NCBI GenBank assembly: GCA_037384225.1
Contig: JARROD010000147.1
Location: 1 to 8,661, forward strand
DNA from: JARROD01 sp037384225
Lineage (GTDB): Bacteria; Pseudomonadota; Gammaproteobacteria; Pseudomonadales; Cellvibrionaceae
DNA length: 8,661 bases
Direction: 5' to 3'
Numbering within the stretch: position 1 is the first letter of the stretch; the number at the start of each line of letters is the position of its first letter. Of this stretch, positions 1-6,862 are shown piece after piece. The notes beneath the pieces were generated by a model. It made no database searches. It had not been told where the DNA came from and worked only from the letters and a program-made list of their open reading frames with translations. Both the position numbers and the translations under genes were made by a program.

Positions 1-7
1 GATCCAT

Positions 8-79
8 CCCGCCTGGCGCCGTTGCGAAAACTTGACGTAGGCCCACTATGCCGGCGTTTTCGCAACGACACCAGACGGG
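8..79 (-). repeat. Long imperfect inverted repeat, possible structured RNA
   Basis: Arms 8-31 and 56-79 are complementary over 24 positions with three mismatches (12/75, 17/70, 19/68). The inner 11 bp (GTTGCGAAAAC at 21-31 against GTTTTCGCAAC at 56-66) are perfect. The loop is 24 nt and could hold a further 3-bp stem (40-42 with 50-52). All three mismatches are C against A on the plus strand, so each becomes a G-U wobble in a minus-strand transcript, which would be paired along the whole arm. No T-run directly follows on either side: T5 at 94-98 lies 14 nt beyond the plus-strand arm, and the minus-strand side runs into the window edge. It may be a hairpin at the end of a gene left of the window, or a dispersed palindromic repeat. 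The pairing is seen; the role is unknown. Confidence 0.55.
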
Positions 80-279
80 CGCCTCGAAACCCCTTTTTAG
101 TACTGATATAGGGGCCGGAAGTTATTTCGTGCACGTCCCTTAGGTGTGCCGTCAGCTCGAGGATCTGGCTCGGGAAACAGACGTTCTTTGATCCGTGTCA
201 AGGGCTCCGGGTCGCAATTACAGTAACTTGATGCACGGTTGTTCGTATTGTGAAAACCCGATTAGGGGACCCGACTGGT
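80..279. other. Intergenic upstream region of the ABC operon
   Basis: I find no convincing gene, tRNA or sigma-70 promoter here. The stretch contains an 8-bp palindrome CGTGCACG (128-135), a short imperfect pairing CCCCT (90-94) with AGGGG (110-114), and an XhoI-like CTCGAG (157-162); none is strong enough to interpret. The promoter of the operon should lie here, but no -35/-10 pair with good spacing stands out. TTGATG at 229-234 and TATTGT at 246-251 are only 11 nt apart. Confidence 0.4.
264..269 (+). promoter_or_regulatory. Ribosome binding site deciding the ATPase start
   Basis: AGGGGA lies 10 nt upstream of the ATG at 280. The longer alternative start, GTG at 250, has no purine-rich stretch at a suitable distance. 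This site is therefore the main reason for choosing ATG 280. Confidence 0.55.
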
Positions 280-1074
280 ATGCCGACTGATGACAGTGGC
301 AAAGCTAATGACGATGACAATGACAATGCCGTTGCACAAGATAATACCATTGTTAAAAATAAGGGCGAGACCGAAGCCATTCTCGTCGCCCGCAATCTGA
401 CAAAAACCTATCTCACCGGCACCATCGAAGTCAGAGCCCTGCGCGGCGTCGATGTGCAACTGCGCGCGCGGGAAATGGTGGTGCTACTGGGGCCGTCCGG
501 CAGCGGTAAATCCACCCTGCTCAATATTCTCGGTGGGCTGGATTTGCCCAGCGGCGGCGAGGTGCTGTTCAAAGGCCGGTCGATCAGTTCGGCGAGCGAT
601 GCTGAACTGACCCGGTTTCGCCGCCGCCATGTGGGCTTTGTGTTTCAGTTCTACAACCTGATTCCCAGCCTGACGGCGCGGGAAAATGTCGCGCTGGTTA
701 CCGAAATAGCCCCCCATCCCCTCAAACCGGAAGATGCGCTGGCACTGGTGGGCCTGCAACATAGGCTGGATCATTTTCCCTCCCAATTGTCCGGCGGTGA
801 ACAGCAGCGGGTGGCGATTGCCCGCGCGATTGCCAAACAGCCGGAAATTCTGCTCTGCGATGAACCCACCGGCGCCCTCGATCATGAGACCGGGGTGCTG
901 GTGTTGGACGCCATCGAGCAGGTTAACCGGGAACTGGGCACAACTACGGCCGTTATAACCCACAACGCGGTGGTGGCGAAAATGGCCGACCGGGTGTTGC
1001 GTATCGCCGACGGCAATATTTCCGGTATTGATATCAACCGCGAGCGCTGCCCGGCCAGCGAGTTGGTGTGGTGA
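280..1074 (+). CDS. ABC transporter ATP-binding protein (MacB/LolD type)
   Basis: This is the cytoplasmic ATPase that powers the FtsX-type permease encoded next. Numbered from ATG 280 (265 aa), the motifs are complete: Walker A GPSGSGKST (71-79), Q-loop Gln123 in FVFQFYNL, signature LSGGEQQ (170-176), Walker B ILLCDE (190-195) with catalytic Glu195, D-loop GALD (198-201) and H-loop His228 in VITHN. The FQFYNLIPSLTARENV stretch and the short domain without a C-terminal extension are typical of the LolD/MacB/YbbA subfamily. It is somewhat longer than the usual 220-240 aa because of an acidic Asp/Asn-rich N-terminal tail of about 33 residues before the fold starts. The stop codon overlaps the start of the permease gene (GTGA at 1071-1074), so translation is probably coupled. 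An alternative GTG start at 250 would add 10 residues. The family assignment is firm; the transported substrate cannot be read from this subunit. Confidence 0.95.
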   Translation: MPTDDSGKANDDDNDNAVAQDNTIVKNKGETEAILVARNLTKTYLTGTIEVRALRGVDVQLRAREMVVLLGPSGSGKSTLLNILGGLDLPSGGEVLFKGRSISSASDAELTRFRRRHVGFVFQFYNLIPSLTARENVALVTEIAPHPLKPEDALALVGLQHRLDHFPSQLSGGEQQRVAIARAIAKQPEILLCDEPTGALDHETGVLVLDAIEQVNRELGTTTAVITHNAVVAKMADRVLRIADGNISGIDINRERCPASELVW

Positions 1075-3440
1075 ACGTTCTCGATCTGAAACTGTGGCGC
1101 GACCTGTGGCGTCTGCGCGGCCAGGTACTGGCGGTGGCTATGGTGATCGCCTCCGGTGTGGCCACCCTGGTGATGGCGGTCTCGACCCGCGACGCGCTCT
1201 ATGAAACCACTCAGGCCTACTACGAACGCTACCGCTTCGGCGACCTGTTCGCCCATGTCACCCGCGCGCCGGAAACCCTGGTCGCGCGCATCCGCGAACT
1301 GCCCGGTGTGCAGCGGGTGGATGACCGTATCAGCCGCTATGCGACCATTGATGTGGCGGATTTTCCCGAACCGGTGATCGGTCAGTTGACTTCGATCCCC
1401 GAACGCGGCCAGCCGCGCCTCAATCAATTGGTGCTGCGCACCGGTCGCTGGGTCGAGGCCGACGCGCCCGACGAAGTGATTGTTAACGAGCCCTTTGCCG
1501 AAGCTCACGCACTGGCACCGGGGGATTATCTCAGTGTGATTATGAACAGCCACAAACGGCGCCTTAAAATTGTCGGTACGGCGCTGAGTCCGGAATTTAT
1601 CTACGCCCTGGGGCCGGGGGCGCTGCTTCCCGACGACAAACGCTTTGGGGTGCTGTGGATGGGGCGCGAGGCACTGGAGGCGGCCTATGATCTCGACGGC
1701 GCTTTCAACGATATATCTCTGACGCTGCTGCGCGGAGTGGCACCGGAAACGGTGGTACCGCGACTCGACGCCCTGCTGGAAAGATTCGGTGGCACCAGCG
1801 CCATTGCGCGGGACAATCAGGTTTCGAACTGGTTCGTGATGAATGAGATCGAACAGCTGAAAACCATGTCGGTGCTGTTGCCGACGATTTTTCTCGCTGT
1901 CGCCGCGTTTCTCACCAATATGGTTTTTCTGCGCCTGATCGCCGTCGAGCGCGAACAGATTGGGTTGCTCAAGGCATTTGGTTACAGCAAAGCCGCCATC
2001 GCCTGGCATTACACCAAGATGGTGTTGGCAATCGGTGTGCTCGGGGTGGTGGTGGGCGGGTTGCTGGGTATGGTACTCGGCCGTCATACCACCGAGATGT
2101 ACACTGATGAGTTGTTCCGTTTTCCGCTGCTTATTTACAGGCCCGCCCCGACGATATTTGTGATCGGCGCGCTGGTCAGCCTTACCGCCGCACTGATCGG
2201 CGCGCTGGGGGCCGTGCTCAGGGCCGCTCGACTGCCGCCGGCCGAGGCTATGATTCCGCCCGCGCCGCCTTCCTACCAGCAGCGCTGGCTGGGAGCGAGC
2301 GCTCTCGGTCGCTGGCTGGACCAGCCTTCGCGCATCGCTTTTCGGCAACTCGGGCGGCGGCCACTGCGATCGCTGTTTACCGCCACCGGCATCGCCATGT
2401 CGGTGGGATTGATGGTGATGGCGTTGCAGTGGTTCGACGCCATCGATCATATCGCCCAGGTCTATTTTTTCAACGCCCAGCGCCAGGACCTGACTATCGG
2501 CCTGACGGAACCGGAAGCCAGCAACGCCATACACGAGTTCGAACGCATGCCCGCGGTGATGGCCGCTGAACCGATGCGTATCGTCCCGGCTGAAATCAGC
2601 CGCGGCAAGCGGCTACACCGCGGCGCCATTACCGCCATTGAACCGGATGCCAGGCTCTGGCCCATCTACGATGACCGGCGCCAGCGCACGCTGCCTGTGC
2701 CCGGGGCCGGGGTGGTGCTGGCCAGCCGCCTGGCGCGGAAACTTGATGTCAGCACCGGCGACAGGGTGTGGGTAAAAATACTGGAAGGCCGCCGTCCCGA
2801 GGGTTGGCTGCCGGTGGTGGACATTTTCGATACCTATATCGCCATGCCCGCTTATATGAGTCTGGCGGCGTTGAACCGGTTATTGAAAGAGCGACCGAGT
2901 CTGGAATACGCCAATGTGCGGGTAGACAAAAACCGCGAGCAGGCGCTGTTTACCCACCTCAAACAACTGCCGACGGTCAGTGCGGTGATGCTGCGCAAAG
3001 CTGCCGTCGACGCCTTCTACGATACCCTGGGGGAGTTTCTGCTGTTTTTTGTCGGCGTGTTTTCGGCGCTGGCTGCACTGCTGAGTTTTGGTATCGCGTA
3101 TAACAGCACCCGCATCGCGCTATCAGAGCGCGGCAGAGAACTGGCCACCCTAAGGGTGCTCGGGTTTACCCGCGGCGAGATTTCCTACATTTTACTGGGC
3201 GAAGTGGCGTTGCTGATTTTCTTTGGCCTACCGGTCGGGTGCGCGGTCGGATGGTTGTTGAGCTGGACCATGTCCAACTCATTCGATACGGAATTGTTTC
3301 GGGTGCCGTTGGTGATTGACGCCTCGACCTACGGGATTGCTGTCATTATCACGTTGTCGGCGGCGGTTCTGTCCGCGGCGTTAGTACGGCGTCGCGTCGA
3401 CAGGCTCGATCTGATGCGGGTGTTAAAAACGAGGGAGTAG
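1071..3440 (+). CDS. FtsX/MacB-type ABC transporter permease, duplicated eight-TM form
   Basis: This is the inner-membrane partner of the preceding ATPase, about 789 aa. Hydrophobic segments lie near residues 18-37, 267-289, 315-337, 361-385, 433-452, 654-677, 705-731 and 751-772. They form two repeats of one TM, a large periplasmic domain (about 230 and 200 aa) and three TMs. Each repeat carries the FtsX-type stretch at its cytoplasmic loop: EREQIGLLKAFGYSKAAI (293-310) and the related ERGRELATLRVLGFTRGEI (686-704). The layout matches a fused LolC-LolE-like or YbbP-like permease, in which one chain supplies both halves and would need two ATPase copies. Such transporters act mechanically on periplasmic or membrane-embedded substrates. 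GTG 1071 gives a four-base GTGA overlap with the ATPase stop; GTG 1068 is equally possible and adds one residue. The adaptor gene follows almost directly. Substrate unknown. Confidence 0.93.
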   Translation: MNVLDLKLWRDLWRLRGQVLAVAMVIASGVATLVMAVSTRDALYETTQAYYERYRFGDLFAHVTRAPETLVARIRELPGVQRVDDRISRYATIDVADFPEPVIGQLTSIPERGQPRLNQLVLRTGRWVEADAPDEVIVNEPFAEAHALAPGDYLSVIMNSHKRRLKIVGTALSPEFIYALGPGALLPDDKRFGVLWMGREALEAAYDLDGAFNDISLTLLRGVAPETVVPRLDALLERFGGTSAIARDNQVSNWFVMNEIEQLKTMSVLLPTIFLAVAAFLTNMVFLRLIAVEREQIGLLKAFGYSKAAIAWHYTKMVLAIGVLGVVVGGLLGMVLGRHTTEMYTDELFRFPLLIYRPAPTIFVIGALVSLTAALIGALGAVLRAARLPPAEAMIPPAPPSYQQRWLGASALGRWLDQPSRIAFRQLGRRPLRSLFTATGIAMSVGLMVMALQWFDAIDHIAQVYFFNAQRQDLTIGLTEPEASNAIHEFERMPAVMAAEPMRIVPAEISRGKRLHRGAITAIEPDARLWPIYDDRRQRTLPVPGAGVVLASRLARKLDVSTGDRVWVKILEGRRPEGWLPVVDIFDTYIAMPAYMSLAALNRLLKERPSLEYANVRVDKNREQALFTHLKQLPTVSAVMLRKAAVDAFYDTLGEFLLFFVGVFSALAALLSFGIAYNSTRIALSERGRELATLRVLGFTRGEISYILLGEVALLIFFGLPVGCAVGWLLSWTMSNSFDTELFRVPLVIDASTYGIAVIITLSAAVLSAALVRRRVDRLDLMRVLKTRE
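3432..3437 (+). promoter_or_regulatory. Ribosome binding site for the adaptor gene, inside the permease end
   Basis: AGGGAG overlaps the last codons of the permease gene and sits 8 nt before TTG 3446 (5 nt before TTG 3443). It supports a TTG start for the adaptor instead of the internal ATG at 3476, and suggests that the two genes are translated together. Confidence 0.6.
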
Positions 3441-3445
3441 CTTTG

Positions 3446-4714
3446 TTGAAGATAACGCAGGTAAAAACCAAGCGAATGGTCATCTGGGGGGCAGTGGGAA
3501 CGCTCTTAGTCCTTGGGCTGGTCTACAGCTTCTGGCCGCGCCCCATTGCCGTCGACCTGGCGCGGGTGGAGCGCGGCGAATTGCGGGTCAGTGTGGAGGA
3601 AGAGGGCAAAACCCGGGTGCGGGACGTGTATATTCTCTCGGCGCCGGTGTCGGGAAGGCTGCGGCGTATTAAGGTCAATGTGGGCGATCCGACGACGTTT
3701 GGCGAGACACTGATTGCCGAAATCGAACCCGCCGATTCGCAGTTTCTCGACCCCCGAAGCGAAGTGCAGGCCGAGGCCGAGATACAGTCGGCGCAGGCGG
3801 CCATGGAACTGGCGCGGGCAGACGTCAATCGGGTGCAGGCGGAACTGGACTTCGCCCGCGCGGAGTTAACCCGCGCCAAGGGGCTGATCAAAGACAAGAC
3901 CATTTCCCAGCGCGAGTTGGATGAAGCCGAGCGCGCGTTTAAAACCCAGCGCGCGGCGCTGGCCCAGGCCCAGGCGGCACTGCAGGTGCGCAGCTACGAA
4001 TTGGAACGGGCGCGGGCGCTGCTGCTGTCGCCGGCGCAGGCACAGCAATCCCACGGCAATTGCGAGTGCATCCGGCTTTCCGCACCGGTGGGCGGGCGTG
4101 TTCTGCATCTGTATCGGGAAAGCGAGGCCGTGGTCGCCAGCGGCGAAGCGCTGGTCTCCATCGGCGATCCCAGCGATCTGGAGATCATTGTCGAACTGCA
4201 TTCTTCACAGGCGGTGAAGGTAAAGGCCGGCCAGGAGGTCATTATTGAAAACTGGGGTGGCGACGAATCCTTACAGGGGCGGGTGCGGCGGGTCGAGCCG
4301 GTCGGCTTCACCAAGATATCCGCACTGGGAATCGAAGAGCAACGGGTCAATGTCATCATCGATTTCACCAGCCCCCACGAACAGTGGCAACGCCTGGGGC
4401 ACGCTTACCAGTTGGACGTGCGCATCCTGCTATGGAAAAACGCCGATGTGTTAAAGCTGCCGCTTATAGCGCTGTTTCGCGACACCACCGACGACGACTC
4501 TTATACCGGTAATTGGGCCGTGTTTGTCAACGACAGCGGGAGGGCCCGAAAACGCCGGGTTGAACTTGGTCACAGAAACGATCTGGAAGCCGAAGTGCTG
4601 AGCGGTGTGCAGGAAGGGGATTTAGTCGTCCTTCACCCGAGCGATCAAGTTGTCGACGGCGTAAGCATCGTTAATAGAAAAGGGAGCGAGTCCGGTGGCG
4701 CCGATGTATTTTAG
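3446..4714 (+). CDS. HlyD/RND-family periplasmic adaptor (membrane fusion protein)
   Basis: This protein should link the ABC permease to an outer-membrane channel, or otherwise extend the transporter through the periplasm. Numbered from TTG 3446 (422 aa), it has a single N-terminal membrane anchor (about 11-30) with positive residues before it. A first lipoyl half follows, with SAPVSGRLRRIKVNVGD (65-81). Next come an Ala/Glu/Arg-rich coiled-coil hairpin (about 102-195), a second lipoyl half with LSAPVGGRVLHLY (211-223), then beta-barrel and membrane-proximal regions to the C terminus. The order and length are normal for the family. A CxC pair (206 and 208) just before the second lipoyl half is unusual for a periplasmic adaptor. 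TTG 3443 is one codon upstream; ATG 3476 would shorten the cytoplasmic tail by 10 residues. The Dev/MacA-like set of ATPase, permease and adaptor is clear, but no TolC-like gene is present here. Confidence 0.92.
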   Translation: MKITQVKTKRMVIWGAVGTLLVLGLVYSFWPRPIAVDLARVERGELRVSVEEEGKTRVRDVYILSAPVSGRLRRIKVNVGDPTTFGETLIAEIEPADSQFLDPRSEVQAEAEIQSAQAAMELARADVNRVQAELDFARAELTRAKGLIKDKTISQRELDEAERAFKTQRAALAQAQAALQVRSYELERARALLLSPAQAQQSHGNCECIRLSAPVGGRVLHLYRESEAVVASGEALVSIGDPSDLEIIVELHSSQAVKVKAGQEVIIENWGGDESLQGRVRRVEPVGFTKISALGIEEQRVNVIIDFTSPHEQWQRLGHAYQLDVRILLWKNADVLKLPLIALFRDTTDDDSYTGNWAVFVNDSGRARKRRVELGHRNDLEAEVLSGVQEGDLVVLHPSDQVVDGVSIVNRKGSESGGADVF

Positions 4715-4718
4715 GTGC

Positions 4719-4741
4719 TAGTCATTAAATAATAATGATTA
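4719..4741. promoter_or_regulatory. AT-rich inverted repeat upstream of the esterase, candidate operator
   Basis: TAGTCATTA (4719-4727) and TAATGATTA (4733-4741) pair with one G-T mismatch around a 5-nt AATAA spacer. It lies in the 46-base gap between the adaptor and the esterase, the most AT-rich stretch nearby, so it could be a regulator site or overlap a promoter -10 region. It only loosely resembles a Fur box. The repeat is visible; any function is a guess. Confidence 0.3.
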
Positions 4742-4760
4742 ATCTGAAACCCGGACATCC

Positions 4761-6743
4761 ATGAAGATTCAACATTTACTCGTATTTGCAGGCATTTTAA
4801 TTGTTTCGTTGAATTGCCCCGATTTACATGCCGGTGTTCGTCTCCCGAAAATAATCAGTGATGGGGCGGTGTTGCAGAGAAATACCCCGGTAACCATTTG
4901 GGGATGGGCGGATGAAGGAGAGGTGATAGGTGTTTATCTGGATGGCAGGAAACTGGGGGAGACTAGAGCAAAAAACACCAAGTGGAGTCTGCGGATTGCG
5001 CCGCAAAAAGCGGGGGGGCCGCACAAAATTGATATTCGCGGAACTGATGAGGTCAGCTTATCCGATATTTATTTTGGCGATGTGTGGTTGGCTTCCGGAC
5101 AGTCCAATATGAAATTGCCCATGGAGCTGGTTAAATATACCTATGCCGATGAAGTCGCTAGGGTGAACAATCCTAAGATCAGACAGTTTACAGTGCCGCT
5201 GGAGTACGACTTCGCAGTGCCGCACCAGGATTTTACGGGCGGCGGGTGGGTGGCAGCGGATGCTGAACATATTGGCCGTTTTTCGGCCGTCGCTTACTTC
5301 TTTGCCAAGTCTGTACACGCCAGTCAATCAGTGCCTATCGGGATTATCATGAACGCCGTGGACGGTTCGATGGCGGAGTGTTGGATGAGCGAGGAGGCGC
5401 TACGGGCGTTTCCCGAGCGTTTGAACACAGCCGTGAGGTACCGCGATAAAGCTTACCTGAAATCGCTAGAGGAAAATGACAAGCTAGCGCGGGACAGCTG
5501 GTATGCGAAAATAAATCAGGGGGATCGCGGCATTAATACCGTGAAAAAATGGTATGCACCTGATTTACGGGAATCCGATTGGAAGACGATGTCTGTACCC
5601 GGCTACTGGGCGGATACGGAAGTGGGGGATATCAGCGGTGTTGTCTGGTTCAGGAAAACCATCTCGCTGCCTGCGGAGGCGGCCGGCAGGACGGCGCGAC
5701 TGTTGTTGGGAGTCATTGTCGTTGCTGACATCGTCTATGTGAATGGTGTGGAAGTCGGCCGCACTTCTTATCGCAATCCGCTGCGGTACTACCAGGTCGG
5801 ACCGGGGATTTTAAAAGCCGGGAAAAACACCATTGCCGTCAGGGTAACCGGCGTTGCCGGGAACGGCGGTTTTGTTGCCGACAAACCCTACTGGCTGGAA
5901 TTCGATGGTAAAAAATACGATTTAAGCGGAAGCTGGCGCTACCGGGTCGGTGTGGTTGTCGAGCCGGCTCCCCGTCCCAAATTTGTGACTCCTAGCAAAC
6001 CACTGGGTTTTTACAACGCTATGGTCGCGCCCCTGGAACGCACCGCTATCAAGGGGGTGATCTGGTATCAGGGCGAGTCCAATATCGGTCGCGCGCAGGA
6101 GTACGCGCGGATGATGCCGGCCCTGATCGAAGACTGGCGCCGGCTCTTTAAGCAGCCTGACCTGCCTTTTATCCTGGTACAGCTCGCCAACTTCCGGGAA
6201 GCGAAGGATAAGCCCGGGGAAAGCGCCTTGGCGGAGTTGCGCGAAGCTCAGGCTAAAACCCTGGCGGTAGAGAATACAGCTATGGCGGTAGCCATAGATG
6301 TAGGGGAATGGAATGATATCCACCCGTTGAACAAAAAAACGGTGGGGGAGCGGTTGGCCCTGGCGGCCAGACATCTCGTCTACGGAGAAGACCTGGTTTA
6401 CTCCGGCCCGGTGTTTCGCTGTATGACGCTCGGGGAGGGTGAAGCGAGACTCTATTTCGACCACACCGGCAGCGGCCTGACGGCCAGGGGTGGAAAGTTG
6501 CAGGGTTTTGCCATCGCCACAGAGGGTGAACCCTACCAATGGGGCGAGGCGACGTTGGAAAATAATCATGTGACGATAAAACGGCCGGACAGTCCCGGGC
6601 TTGTTAGAGTGCGCTACGCCTGGGCCGACAATCCGGATACTGCCAACCTTTATAACCGAGAGGGATTACCCGCCGTTCCGTTTCAATCCCACCGACTTTG
6701 CGCCCCTGAAAATACCGCTCTAAAACCGAAGTGGCGGGAATAG
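4761..6743 (+). CDS. Secreted sialate O-acetylesterase family protein (SGNH carbohydrate acetylesterase)
   Basis: The protein probably removes O-acetyl groups from sugars in the periplasm or outside the cell. It has 660 aa. A Sec signal peptide (hydrophobic 5-18, likely cleavage after LHA at 22-24) is followed by a small beta-rich domain (about 25-105). The SGNH hydrolase fold then begins with GQSNM (113-117, nucleophile Ser115) and DGSMAECW (201-208, block II Gly202). It is interrupted by a jelly-roll insert like the sugar-binding domain of GH2 enzymes (about 262-400: VWFRKTISLP, VYVNGVEVGRT), and resumes with GVIWYQGESN (432-441, Asn441) and DIHP (519-522, catalytic His521). The C-terminal VRYAWADNP/NLYNREGLPAVPF region is typical of the family. 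A split SGNH domain also fits polysaccharide acetylesterases such as family CE20 (xyloglucan), as I recall it. No strong Shine-Dalgarno precedes ATG 4761. It follows the efflux operon by 46 bases on the same strand but may have its own promoter. Confidence 0.9.
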   Translation: MKIQHLLVFAGILIVSLNCPDLHAGVRLPKIISDGAVLQRNTPVTIWGWADEGEVIGVYLDGRKLGETRAKNTKWSLRIAPQKAGGPHKIDIRGTDEVSLSDIYFGDVWLASGQSNMKLPMELVKYTYADEVARVNNPKIRQFTVPLEYDFAVPHQDFTGGGWVAADAEHIGRFSAVAYFFAKSVHASQSVPIGIIMNAVDGSMAECWMSEEALRAFPERLNTAVRYRDKAYLKSLEENDKLARDSWYAKINQGDRGINTVKKWYAPDLRESDWKTMSVPGYWADTEVGDISGVVWFRKTISLPAEAAGRTARLLLGVIVVADIVYVNGVEVGRTSYRNPLRYYQVGPGILKAGKNTIAVRVTGVAGNGGFVADKPYWLEFDGKKYDLSGSWRYRVGVVVEPAPRPKFVTPSKPLGFYNAMVAPLERTAIKGVIWYQGESNIGRAQEYARMMPALIEDWRRLFKQPDLPFILVQLANFREAKDKPGESALAELREAQAKTLAVENTAMAVAIDVGEWNDIHPLNKKTVGERLALAARHLVYGEDLVYSGPVFRCMTLGEGEARLYFDHTGSGLTARGGKLQGFAIATEGEPYQWGEATLENNHVTIKRPDSPGLVRVRYAWADNPDTANLYNREGLPAVPFQSHRLCAPENTALKPKWRE

Positions 6744-6761
6744 GAAACACAACCCCGCCAC
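6731..6761 (+). terminator. Hairpin spanning the esterase stop codon
   Basis: GTGGCGGG (6731-6738) and CCCGCCAC (6754-6761) form a perfect 8-bp GC-rich stem with a 15-nt loop that contains the TAG stop codon (6741-6743). No T-run follows, so it is not a standard intrinsic terminator. It may protect the mRNA 3' end or act with the palindrome at 6824. Confidence 0.35.
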
Positions 6762-6823
6762 GGTTCCGGCGATACAGGCTGTCATCTTTGGATGCCATAG
6801 AAAGTCCGTTCATTAAGGATATA

Positions 6824-6843
6824 AAGGACCGTGCACGGTCCTT
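6824..6843. terminator. Perfect 20-bp palindrome between convergent genes, likely bidirectional terminator
   Basis: AAGGACCGTGCACGGTCCTT is perfectly self-complementary. As RNA it folds into an 8-bp stem with a 4-nt loop on either strand. It lies in the 119-base gap between the convergent esterase and aldehyde dehydrogenase ends. On the minus strand, 19 bases past the dehydrogenase stop, it is followed by TTTATAT, a weak T-tract; on the plus strand only TTACAAGG follows. A bidirectional terminator fits the position best. A binding site for a dimeric protein is the alternative. Confidence 0.55.
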
Positions 6844-6862
6844 ACAAGGTCGCGAATCGGTC

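Noticed and set aside
128..135. CGTGCACG palindrome shared with the centre of the 6824-6843 palindrome
   Set aside because: Eight bases are too few to imply relation; the flanks differ completely.
882..2534. 550-codon open frame on the minus strand under the ATPase and permease
   Set aside because: Rich in His, Gln and Arg, as expected from the antisense of a GC-rich gene, with no domain; the plus-strand genes have complete motifs.
5096..5120. SGQSNM in the esterase and AGQSNM in the dehydrogenase (residues 253-258)
   Set aside because: In the esterase it is the nucleophile block; in the dehydrogenase it corresponds to AGDSNM/AGESNM of PuuC/KauB. Chance likeness between unrelated folds.
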